Positions 1 through 11,000 of a stretch of 64,000 nt of DNA are shown here, piece by piece. Location: assembly GCF_028858725.1 (NCBI RefSeq), contig NC_084763.1, forward strand, positions 54,630,152-54,694,151, written 5' to 3'. The notes below the pieces were generated by a model that saw only the letters and a program-made list of their open reading frames with translations, had not been told where the DNA came from and searched no databases. The first letter of the stretch is position 1; every line of letters begins with the position of its first letter. This DNA is from Colius striatus (Eukaryota; Chordata; Aves; Coliiformes; Coliidae). Position numbers and translations under genes: made by a program.

Positions 1-560
1 GGCAGCTGAACAAAACTTGTAGCTTATCTGTACAGACATCTTGTTGGACAGTTCTGATATAGTTTTAATACCTTGCTTTTGTGGTGGATTTGCACTGTAA
101 AGATGTTTTGTTAAACAGAAGTTTCCAGGACTTAATTGCTTGATTTAAATGTCCTTTTACAGTTTTCAAAATGAAGACCAGCAGTTGTATCCACTCAAGG
201 AAAGTGGATAAGACTGTTTTATCTTCTCAGTACAGTGTAAAAAGTCTGTGAATGTAAAAGGTGTGTGAATGAAGTGCAGAGACCAAGTAAAATGTCCTTA
301 TCTGTAAATATCAATGATCTATTCTTGAAAGAGTTACTGTATATATGACTTGGAATTTTGATGTGTTTTCTGTAGCTAATTAAATTGTAAAATCCACTGT
401 TTTATACACAATTTTTAAGAGATACAGAGTCATTATTAATTTATAGTTGTCTCATCCCTCTAAATACTTGCAGGTTTCTGGAACTCAACTGTTACCTGTC
501 TGGAATGATTTCATTTAGGTGCAGCTGAATAAAAATATCCTGAGGTTCTCACAAGCCTGA
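1..560 (+). other. Possible 3' UTR end of an upstream gene
   Basis: No convincing coding sequence is seen. The stretch is A+T-rich and ends with a canonical AATAAA hexamer at 528-533, followed by a T-rich tract, which would suit a polyadenylation site on the + strand. In human the gene just upstream of CUBN, on the same strand, is TRDMT1 (a tRNA methyltransferase), so a TRDMT1 3' UTR is the natural guess. That rests on synteny recalled from human; no TRDMT1 codons are visible here. The hexamer could equally be chance in A+T-rich DNA. Confidence 0.25.
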
Positions 561-919
561 CACTAACTTGCCTGTTTCTTTTCTCACTTACATTATTCAG
601 CATAAGCTTGTTGCTCCTTACCAAAGTCCTATGCATAAAAGACAGAAAGTGCAAAGGATGCAATGAATAGTGAGAAAGGCTTCTACACATATGTCAGCCA
701 GAAAAGGAAGGTCAGAGAAAGTGTATTCCCCCTGATGAACAAGACTGGCACACTGGTAACAACACATGAGGAGAAGGCTGAGGTACACACAGCTGTTTTG
801 CCTGTCTTCACTGGCATCCTCTTTTCCCATGTCTCTCGTGTGGATGGGACTGTAAGGCTTGGACTGAGGGAGCAAACTTTCTCCCTCTGTAGGAGAAAAT
901 CAGGTTTGGAACCACCCAA

Positions 920-993
920 GGAACCTGAACATACAGAAGTCTATGGGACTTGGTGAAATGCATCCCAGAGTCCTGAGGGAACGGCCTGATGTG
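920..993 (+). mobile_element. CR1 LINE fragment, ORF2 internal part
   Basis: The segment reading 'gaacctgaacatacagaag' onward, through 'gatgcatcccagagtcctgagg'-like wording, resembles the reverse-transcriptase-coding part of bird CR1 elements in sense orientation. It is only about 75 bp and is cut abruptly where an antisense CR1 segment begins. The assignment is from memory of CR1 consensus wording, so the edges are approximate. Confidence 0.55.
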
Positions 994-1115
994 CAGGTTC
1001 ACCTAGATCAGGCCACACAGAAACGTGTCCAGGTGGGTTTTGAAAACCTTGAGAGAAGTAAACTCCACACCCTCCCTGGGCAGCCTGGGCCAGGGCTCCC
1101 TCACCCTCCTGTTCC
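994..1115 (-). mobile_element. CR1 LINE fragment, 3' region, reverse
   Basis: On the minus strand this reads as the end of CR1 ORF2 and the start of its 3' UTR: 'ccctggcccaggctgccc', then 'ttttcaaaacccacctgg', then 'ctgatctaggtgaacctg'. The usual terminal ~60 bp of CR1 are missing. It directly abuts the sense CR1 piece at 920-993, giving a head-to-head arrangement. Confidence 0.75.
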
Positions 1116-4100
1116 AGTGTGGACTTAGCCTTGGGGCCACAATCCCTCAGAAGTATACCTACTGCAGCACAGACATAACCACAGCCACTGACACTTTGAA
1201 ATGTACCTGCTTTGGTGTGAACATATTCATGGCTATGGATGCTTCAGGATGTCCCACACAGACTCATCCACAGGCAGTGGTCCCTTTGGAGTTCACACTG
1301 GAGCTCCAGTAAGTCCAGCTCAGCAGCACAGAAGTGGCAGTGATGACCTGGCCACCTGCCAGCCCAGGCACATTGCCATGGCTCTTATCTGTGTTCCCAG
1401 ACATAGCAGAGAGAGATGATAAGTACAGCAAGCAGCAAAAAGTGTATATAGAATATACAAGGAGTCAAGAAAGCCCAATGGCAAGCCCAGGAGCTTTACA
1501 GTTAATAGCTAAACAACAATAACAGCTGTATATTTGATCTGTCACATTCCAATCAAACCTGTTGTTATCTTGAGCCCTTCGAGAATCATGTTAGGCACCT
1601 GGCAACTACACATCACACAGTCACTTGCTCAGTCCCCCAGTGGAATGGAGGAGAGAGTCAGAAGAGTAGAAATGAGAAAACTTGTGGGTTGAGCTAAAGG
1701 CAGGTTGATAGCTAAAGCAAAACTGCACATACAAACACAATGGGATAAGGATTGATTCCCCATGTCCCATTGTTCAGTCATCCCCAGGAAAGCCAGGCTT
1801 CATCACACATAATAGTTACTTGGGAAGACAGCAGCATTACTCCAAACATCCTTCTTCCTCCCCAGCTGTATGTGCTGATCATGATGTCATTCAGTACAAA
1901 CTATCCCTCTGGTCAGTTGGGGTGAGCTGTCCCAGCTGTGTCCCTTTTCACATCCCCCCACTCACTGATGGGCTGAGAAAGAGAAAAGGCCTCAACTCTG
2001 TGTGAGCACTGCTCAACAATAACAAAAGCACCTCTGTATTAGCAACAGTGTCTCCAGCACAAATACAAAACATAGCCCCATACCAGCTACTATGGAGAAA
2101 ATCAACTCTGTCCCAGCCAAAACCAGCACAATGTTGACAGTGAATTTTAGTTCAGTGTGATTGTGAAGACTGAAATGTGTTTGATACTCAGAGCTGTTTC
2201 CAAAGGAGCCATTTTGAAAGATCACATTTCACAATTTTAAGTATCTCTTTTGCCCCTACTAACCCTGAAATAGCAGTGCAGCTAAACTGAGTGGCTGCTT
2301 CCTATCCCATCTGTTTGTCATTAATAGGTTCGTTTACTGAGCTCTTCAGGCTCGCACCTGTTTGACCTCACTTGATGAGCACGTTGCTTCCTTTTCCAAG
2401 CAGTCTCCTAATGGTAATTGCTTTGCAGTTTCTTTTGCAACTCCAGCTTAAGCAATTTCACAACAGTGCAATGTGATTTCAAAAGCAGCTGAAAGGTAAA
2501 TGAGTGAAATCTGGAAGACAGCTCTAGAAACGGGAGACTCCCAGAACCAGTGGGTTTGGTTTTGTAGCTCTCTTATTCTGTGGCATGTCTCCTTCTGAAA
2601 CACGTTTCATTACCTGAATGAGGTGATGGGGTTGTATTCCAGCAGACTTGGGAAGAATGTTATGTTTGGTGTTGTCATATTTGTGCAGGCATGTTTGAAG
2701 CTTGCTGGTTGCCTTTCAGCATGCCTTGCTTAGGTAAGCTGCTTTTTATCAGAGTTAAGCTAGGGATATGATAACACTATCATATGTCTTCAACTTAGAC
2801 ATGGATAAGCCCATTTTGTTTTCTAAAGGACATCTCAGCTCCAATGCTTCAATGACTCTACAATTCTCTTTTAGCAACTGTCACATGGTTCTAAAATAAA
2901 TAGAAAACTTAGCAAATGTTTACTACATCTCAGGGATGAACTAACTCTTCATTCTCAGCTCACCCTTTAGTTTTTCATTGCCTGCTGTTCCAGTTTAACA
3001 CTCAGTTGGCTTATTGTCTAAATGCAGAATGACATTTCTTATCATTTTAACACTTTGTTTCTTAGACATTTGAAACCACAGAGGTGCTCTGTGGGTCTTT
3101 TCTGCATGGTGTTTAAAGAATATGCCAATATCAGTAAGCATTTGCAGGAGGTAAAGTAGTAATTGGTTAAGGGCACTAGGCATTGCTGTGCTGTTGTATG
3201 CAAATAGTGTATAAAGTAGAAACTGTCAAAGAAATATCCAAGGAAAAATAATGTGAAAGTATTAAAAAATGAGACAAAATTCAAGCAAGCATTTTGCTTT
3301 TGCCTCTGCAAACACCAGTGTTCTAATATTGCAACCCACTCAGGGGAGGTTTGTGCTTGTTCAGTAACAACTTGCTTGAACAGATAACTGATACCCAAGA
3401 CAGCAGGGAAGATGAAGTGATAGTATGTCAACTTAAATGTTATTATGAAGAGATTTGTGTTATTTTTCTCTTTATTTGATTACAAAGGCTGGGAAATTTA
3501 TCTAGCTGTTGAGGAAATAGGTGGCCTTATATGACCAGGAAATCACTCACCTGTGAAGACAACTGAGATGTTCTCTGGCTTTCCTCCCCCTGGTCCTGTT
3601 GACTGTGGGAGGAAACACAGACAAGGGATCCTTTGGTAAGAGCTTTCATGAAGCAAGAAGCAGTGTTGGAGAGGCTAAAATGGAGTGGAATACACCACTT
3701 TTAGTAAGAGGGGTGTTGGAGGGAATTTCAGGTGGCTACTCTAGCTGGGAACCCTTCACTGGGATTCAGACAATTGTGCAGCAAAGTAGTCCCTAAACTC
3801 TCCTCCAGTGGGGACTCTGATTTTTAAGTCCAAGAATACATCCTGAAATCCCAGCTTTGCTGAGAGTGCTTTTGTCCATTACCTAGACAGTAATAAATAG
3901 TTTTGATTACTTCAAGTATTTTCTCTGCATAGATTTTAAGAAACTAATCCCGTTCTGGTTATAAATATTTCACTTAAAACTTGGATTCTACTCAACATTA
4001 ATATCTCTGAGTAGCCTTTTGGCTGTATATTGATCCTCCTTACCATGTGGTATTGCTCATTCATTGCACACGTGTTGTAAGGTGAAGCTTGGAAAGAGTT

Positions 4101-7100
4101 CAAGAGAAGACTGGAGAAGTTCATGTAAGGAAAGTCCTTAGAGAGTACTAAGCAGAGTTCTGGCTGAAAAAGTTCCCAAGCTGTAAATAAATGGAGGCCA
4201 AGAGAATACATAGGAGAGATACTGTATGTGTTTGCCCCTTTGTGTACCCTTCCTTTCCTAAGTGTCCCTTGACCACTGTTGGAGACAGGTACTGACCTAG
4301 GTGGATATTTTTCTAACCCAATGTGACCACTGTTACTTCCTTATGTTTGTATAGTGACAGAATGCCAATATTTGCAATTACAGCATCAATACACAGCAAA
4401 TGATTTGTGGGTTTATCTCAGATCTAAGCCTCTCAATAAGCCAGCAGTACATAATAGAATGAATCTGAGGGAGGTTGAACAGACAGGTCCATTCATGGCT
4501 TTAGGGTTATTAGTGGAGAAGAGTGACTATGCAAATGGGACTCCCTAAAAATAACTCCAGTGTACTTTAAAGCAATTGGAATGTGCTGAAAGGGCTGGAA
4601 TAATCAATAGAAAAGAACAAAACCAATGTAAGTGACTGGAAACTTTTCATGAACCTAATTTCAGAAAAGAATGAAACAGAAAATAGGAAGCATCAAAGTG
4701 GTTGGTGATTTATAGAAACAACACATGTAGGAAGGAAAACCAGAAAGGCAGGGGAACCAAAATAAGAGTCTCATAATAAAACTAAATAATTAATATATAA
4801 TATACCTGCCTTCACTGTGATGAAGGAACCTAGGGAGAATGGGGACAGTAGGTCATTTCCAGCTGAAGTAGCTAACCAAATCAAAACTTACCTCTGTTAT
4901 CTGCCATTAAAAGCTCAAAACCCTGACTTCCCAGCCAGTTAGATTAACTTCATCAGCAAGTAACTTAGTAACTACACCAACTGTGATGAGGGAGCAAAAT
5001 CTTAAGCAGATGTCAGAAGGCAGTATGCTGAGAAGAAAAAGAATTCCTTCAGGAGTGGTGTGGGAAATGGAGCCTTGCAGCTGGCACAGCTCCTGGGGAA
5101 GAGACTGCAATCATAAAACTCTCTGGAGAGAAGGAAGGAAGCAATGATGGGTGGTATAGGTAAGGCACAGAAAGGGGAACACTATTTTTCAGAGTCAGCC
5201 CTGTTTGATGTAAACCTTGTGGTTGCTTCTCCTCCATATAGGGCCTAATAGCAGCTTGGTTGTCTCAGAGCTAGAGGTAACTCACAGAAAGGGCTGAATC
5301 CAGTACAGAGCACTGCTTACACCAGCAATTTGCACATCTGTACCACGCAGGTAACAGTGCTGCTTTGTATGGGCTGTGTCACTTTTGAACACTGGAATAT
5401 TATTTAAAAGAGGAACAATAAAAGAGGATCTTGAGAAGTGAAGACAGAGGTACTGGGAGACATGAGCTTAGCTGAGGGGGAGCTCAGGTAAATGTGCTCC
5501 ACTGAGATTATCCACCAGTGGCTGGATTTATAATTATTTGCAAGTGTTTGAGTTGTAGCAGGGATCTCTTTTGCATCTATAGAACAAAATAAAGGATTAT
5601 TTGTTAGTCTTCCATTAATGAATTACCCAGAGTGGGATTCACACCAGTGGTTGCCCTTCTCTCATGTAAAAAGGGAGCATTGGTCTTAAGACTCATGTCA
5701 TGTCTCTGTATCTGAGTTGACTTCCTAGGTGCAATTAATGCAAATGAACTTTTGGCCATCATTTCAGTCAACTCTTGTCTCCTTTCAGTTGTGTCTTCAT
5801 GTTATGGGCACATAGTGCTGAAGAAGTAGAGGGATACCACCATTTCATTTCACACAGCTACTTAAGATGGTGGTAAATCATAGTCCCTGCTAGTACAGGA
5901 TGAGCTTCAACCAGGGTTGGGTAGAGACAAATGCTCCACTCCTTCCTGCCAAATCTGTGCTCAACCTATACTCCTTAGAGGTGTTTCTCAGACATAATGT
6001 CAATGAGGTAATGAATGATCTGTCCCAGGAGGAGGGGTTCATGCCAGGTCTCCTTGTTGGGAAGAACAGCCCCTATTCTTATGCCAGATATGTACAGGGT
6101 TTCCATTCTGTTACTCCAAAAATGATGTCTCAATCCAACATATTTCAGGCAAATTAAAAGGTGGGGACCTGTTTTTTTTCCTTAAGAAGGTTTATAGATT
6201 TCCTAACTTGGCTAGCCTGAGATGCATTTGCTAGGAATAGAGAGTAAATGGACTAAAATATGGAAGGTGTCCTGAAATGGAAAATGGCAAGGTTTAGGTA
6301 GATGTCCAGAGCTCCCTTTCCATTACATAATCAGTGCATAGTCAAAGGTCAACTATTTTCTAAGTTGTAAAGTCTGCTTTAAGGTGGAAAGAGTTCTTCC
6401 TCCTCTTCACAATGTGCTTTCTCCCCATCCTCTGTGGTTTATTGCTCATTAATCATTTAGTATGTTTCAGTTCCTTAATTGGAAAGGGAAGCCTGAACCA
6501 AAGATTGACAGAGAGGGGCAATGCACACTCAGTTGGCAAAAGCAATGAATAAGAAAAGGAAGAACTTTGTAGGTCACAGCTGAAGTCCAGCCTGAAAACT
6601 GTCAGCATACAATGGACTGTGTGCAAAAAAGTCCCTGAAGCATGCATACATTCAACCAGCCTGCTCAGAAATGTAGCTTTACTTGGCCCAGAGTTGTTCA
6701 AGTTGACCCCCAGCTGACAGAAAAACTGGGTAGACTGTTAAAGCCAGAAACTCACCCAAACCAAGACAAAAAAAGCAAAATAAACCACCCCCAGTCAGAC
6801 ATCAGAACTGACATGAGGAATGTTAGAGAGCACTAGTTCAATGGCCAATACCAGGATAGCCAGAGGTGGAAGGTGTCCTGCCAACGAGACAAGAGGCATC
6901 AATAATTGATCTGTGGTCTCCTGTTTGTGAGCAGAGGTTTCAGAGCAAACAGCACAATAGGAAATTAAAATTAAAAGCTGTACATGTGAGGACAGACCCT
7001 CTGACACTACCATGACTTCCATCAGCAACTGGGTCTCAGAGACAAGTACTGACAAGCAGCTGGAGGCAATACTTCTTTTGAGAAGGCTGAAAGGTACTGC

Positions 7101-7547
7101 TGAAGAGTAAAGTGGAGGCAAGATTCAGATTTTGGTCCTCAGAACATATTAGTTTGCATTTTTTAATGACTTTTGAGCCTCCTTTGAATTCTTCCTTGGT
7201 CTCCTGCGTTGTCTGTGGCTGGCCCTGAATTTGGGAGCCCTAGTGTGTGCACTGAGGGCAGCCTACACGTGCCAAACAACATGCAGGTCCCTTGGTGTGT
7301 GATTGTCTCCCCAGCATTTGAGGGCTTAGTCTTCCTTGAGCCAGAGCAATCATATGTGCTTAAAATTGTATTTTGCTGTTGTAATCCACGTGATGCTCTG
7401 GTATTTCTAACTCATTTGTGTTATCTGCCCAGGAAATTACTGGCTGGATCTTCTCTTCCAATACAAATATCCCTTGCCAGCCACTGTAAGTTTTATATGT
7501 GGGGGTTGGGATGTTTTTTTGTTGTTTGGGGTTTTTTTTGGTAACAA

Positions 7548-7912
7548 TATAAATCCTTCAGTGCTGACAATCTTTCTTTCACTGCAGAATACAAGATACT
7601 CTGAGGCACAGGGGTGCTCAGCTCTACAGAGAGAAAAGACCTAATAATGAAATCCAGGCAGATTTCAATTCATGATCTCTGAAAGTTCCTGAAACTAAAA
7701 GACCAAAAGAGAAAAATGTCTTTAATGTCTAGAGGATTTGCATGCTGTCAATCTTTAATTAAGACACCTGAGATAAAGTTCACCCTTGCAAGACAAGACA
7801 GCAGAATGGGCACCTTGGATAAAGAGCTGTGTGAGAGCAAAGGGCACCTGGGATCACAACAGTTCAGCACTGAAGGGTTTCATTTCAAAGGCAGGAGAAG
7901 TGGAGGAGAGCA
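7548..7912 (+). promoter_or_regulatory. CUBN: Candidate CUBN promoter and 5' UTR region
   Basis: This is the sequence immediately upstream of the CUBN start codon. A TATAAA string lies at 7548-7553, about 365 bp before the ATG, after a T/G-rich run. No CpG island is present, which fits a tissue-restricted gene. The frame of the ATG has an upstream TGA at 7871-7873. The transcription start cannot be located from sequence, and an additional upstream noncoding exon is possible; the TATA call is weak. Confidence 0.25.
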
Positions 7913-8025
7913 ATGCCTTGGGCTGCTGCTGGGCTGTTTGTTGTGTTATTGTTACTTACTGGATTGAGCTGCGAATCAACCACCCATGGGAAAAAAAGGC
8001 AGGAAAGAGCCATTTATGATGAGCA
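7913..8025 (+). CDS. CUBN: CUBN exon 1: signal peptide and propeptide
   Basis: Encodes residues 1-37 plus two bases. The start [20 protein letters not shown] has a long hydrophobic core typical of a signal peptide, with cleavage expected near residue 20. Next comes a basic stretch with RQER at 29-32, aligned to the RQKR furin site I recall in human cubilin. ATG 7913 is the first in its frame after the TGA at 7871 and has a purine at -3. The exon ends at 'gagca' before a consensus gtaagt donor. It is too short and too interrupted to stand out as a long open frame. Confidence 0.92.
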
Positions 8026-11000
8026 GTAAGTACCATTGCTTGCAAATGTATTTGTTGGTATGATGACTTCTAAGTGCCAGTGATGGGAAAAGCATGGCTT
8101 TATTGCAGCTCTCTTTTACATACTCTTTGGCAGATGTGTGTAACTAAATGATCTCTCTGTTTTTTTGCATCATACCACAGGCCTCGTGTGTCCTCAGAGC
8201 AGGGTAATTTAGTGTTCCACACTGGCTCCAGCAAAAACATTGAGTTTAGAACTGGACCACTGGGGAAAATAAAAATTAATGAAGAAGACCTTGCAGAACT
8301 TTCTAATCAGGTGATATGGTTCCTTACTTTTCCATGCTATGTTTGCCTTGTCAGTTTTGCACATGAATATAGCTTATCTTTGGAATTTGTCTTAGCCAGT
8401 GCTTGAAGTGTTTTGTGTGATTGTTGTTTTATCTCTGTCAGCATTCTGATATGAAAGCAAGCTATTGCAAAGTAATCATGCCATTACAGAAGATAATTAA
8501 ATGATCAAACTGTGTATGTAACAGAGCTCTGTCTGTCTAAATGGACTTTACAATGGTGAAGTTAAGCAAGGGCAAAACATTCCAAAGTTGTGTGAAAAAG
8601 CAAAGCTTGTTTACACTTGTGAGCTTCTGAAAAGGCCAAGCTTGTTTCAGTTTATCTCTGTTGTTTAAATTTAGGTGAGAGAAAGTAGTGCAGAGATTCA
8701 AGAACTTAAAAAAGCCAGTGGTGCCTCTCAGAATGCATCCCAGCAGGTTGCTTTGCTGACCTCCAAGGTGAGCCATACCCTTGTGTTATCCTCCTCCAGC
8801 ATTCCCACTTTCCCATTTCTCAGCTTGACATCATTAACTGTTTCATCTTGGTATTTCTGGTCTCCAGTTCAGGGAACTGGGGCAGAGTCTGTATTTAACA
8901 TCAGCTCAGAGCCTATGTTTAATGTGGAGATGATTGTTTAGTAGCTCTGGAGATATTGCTGTAAATCCCATAACTTCCATTTACCAGGATTCTTCTTTTG
9001 TTCAGTGTCAACATCTCTCTGGACTATATCCTCTAATAATTATGGATGTGAAATCCCACCAAATTCAGGAAATAGACCCTATATGTTCTTATAATTGTTA
9101 CACAGACATTCCATGAATGTGGAATGGGCCACAGGGGTTTCTAGTGGAAAAATAAAAGACCTATGCAGCACTTTTGTCTCTTTCCTGCTACTAGAGGTTT
9201 TTCTCCAACACATGACTTTTAATCCTTCATCTGACTTGGTTTTTTTAACAGTAGTGCCACAAATTCATTATAGGTAAATATTTTATAGCCTAAGAGACCT
9301 TCCTTTAGGGAAACTGGGCTAATGTATTCATCATATTCCCTGATTCAGTTTCAGCTTGCTGCTTGTAGTTATAACCCACTGAGATAAAGTGAAACTTTTC
9401 ATGGCTTTTGGTGTACTGAGACCTTGCATGTGAGCAAGCACCTGAACAGTCCTGCTGGAATATTCCCAGTCTCAGTGTTAAGCACCTAAGTCCATCTTCA
9501 CAAGGCTGAGACTTTATTTTTGGAGCCAAATTGGGACATAGTTCAGCTGCCCTTATCTGAACATCCTAAAACACCTAAATCCCAGTGACCAGAGCCTGAT
9601 TTGAACCTGATTGTCAGCTGTTTTTGCACAGCAGATATTCTTTTTTTCTCAAAAGAAAACATTTTGTCAGCATCCAGCACACACCTCTGTGGTCACTCTC
9701 ATAGCAAGCATGACATAGTTTGCCTTTCCCTTGCAGATCATGAGTCTTGACAACAAACTTCAAAGCTTGGAGCAGGTGAGTAAATGGGAAGCAAAGCAGA
9801 GAGAAACCCTATCCCCAACTAAACAAAATGGTTAAATAGCTAAATGATTTCTTTCCACTCATGCATTACTCAGGAAAAGAGTTTTTGGTAACAGGAGGAG
9901 GTGAAATGCCTTCTTACAAAATATAAACTGTGTAGGAGCCTGCATTCCTTACAGGAAAAACAGTTTTAGTCTGGGGAACAAGAGCTAGATACAAAGGAGA
10001 AGTAACCTCTTCCTTCACTGCTGTGTCAAGCCAAAGGCTGGAAAATTCAAACTGGATTTTATATCAGACTGGAAGTAGCTAATTTTCAACTGTCACCTGC
10101 TTCTCCACTGAGCTTGTGAGAAGGCACAGCTACAGCTGCCAGTGAAAGCAGTTTTCAGATGCATCACCCATGGAACTGAGAAGGCAAGATAACCCTCCTT
10201 CGAGACTCACAGTCTCTACTAATGTTTACTTACAGTGCTTTTCTCACCCTAGTGCTTGCAGCCAGCCACCCTGTGTAAGACCAGTCATATTAGTCACTAT
10301 TTTGTACAGGGAACAGCTCAAAACTTTTACAAATCAACCTTGCTTCAGATAAGGGAGAGTTTGTCCTACGAAGAAGTGTAAATGGAACACCAAATAAGCA
10401 AGAACCTAATTTTTTGCCCTTTTCCTGGGTTTCAGACTATCCAGAGGAAAGCCTGCAGTAGCAGTCCTTGTCAGAACTCAGGGACTTGTGTAAACTTGTT
10501 GGATGGTTTCTTTTGCCTGTGTCCCAGCAACTGGCAGGTGAGTCTTTACCCTCCTTTAATACAGAGTGTGTGTGTTAACTCTAAGGATACACCTGGCTTA
10601 ATGTAATTGGGATGAAGCATGGCATTTTAAGGTTGCTCAGGGCAGTGAAATATACTCAACAGCAAGCAGCAGTATCACACTTATTGTCTGGTTAAAGGGC
10701 AACACTCTTGCCCCTCAACAATATCAATATATACCAGAAAAATGAAGCCCAAGCCACTGGGTCAGTGCCCTGCACTGTTCTATGTGTGTGATGGCCCATG
10801 AAGTCAGTGATGCTTGGCAGTTCCCACAGCAGAGAATTAGTCTGGTTTTTGCTGAGCACTGAACTGAACTGAATGCCTTGCTGCTGATCTTATGCAAGGG
10901 CAGAGAGAGAAGGGGGGAAGGGAAGGATATTTGTTCAAGCTCAACCAAATAAGACAAATGGGGGTGTAAGTAATCAATCCCATACTGAGGTTTTTAAAAG

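Larger units (their letters stand above)
561..7547. other. Intergenic spacer upstream of CUBN
   Basis: About 7 kb without a supportable gene. Open frames here are short, overlap on both strands and show no domain or splice structure. Apart from the CR1 pieces at 920-1115 I recognise no repeat, RNA gene or CpG island. It probably contains regulatory DNA for CUBN, but nothing specific can be shown from sequence alone. Confidence 0.6.

Noticed and set aside
7209..7544. A 111-codon frame just upstream of CUBN as an alternative first exon
   Set aside because: No signal peptide or similarity to the cubilin N-terminus, and no in-frame splice link. Exon 1 at 7913 fits the known protein.
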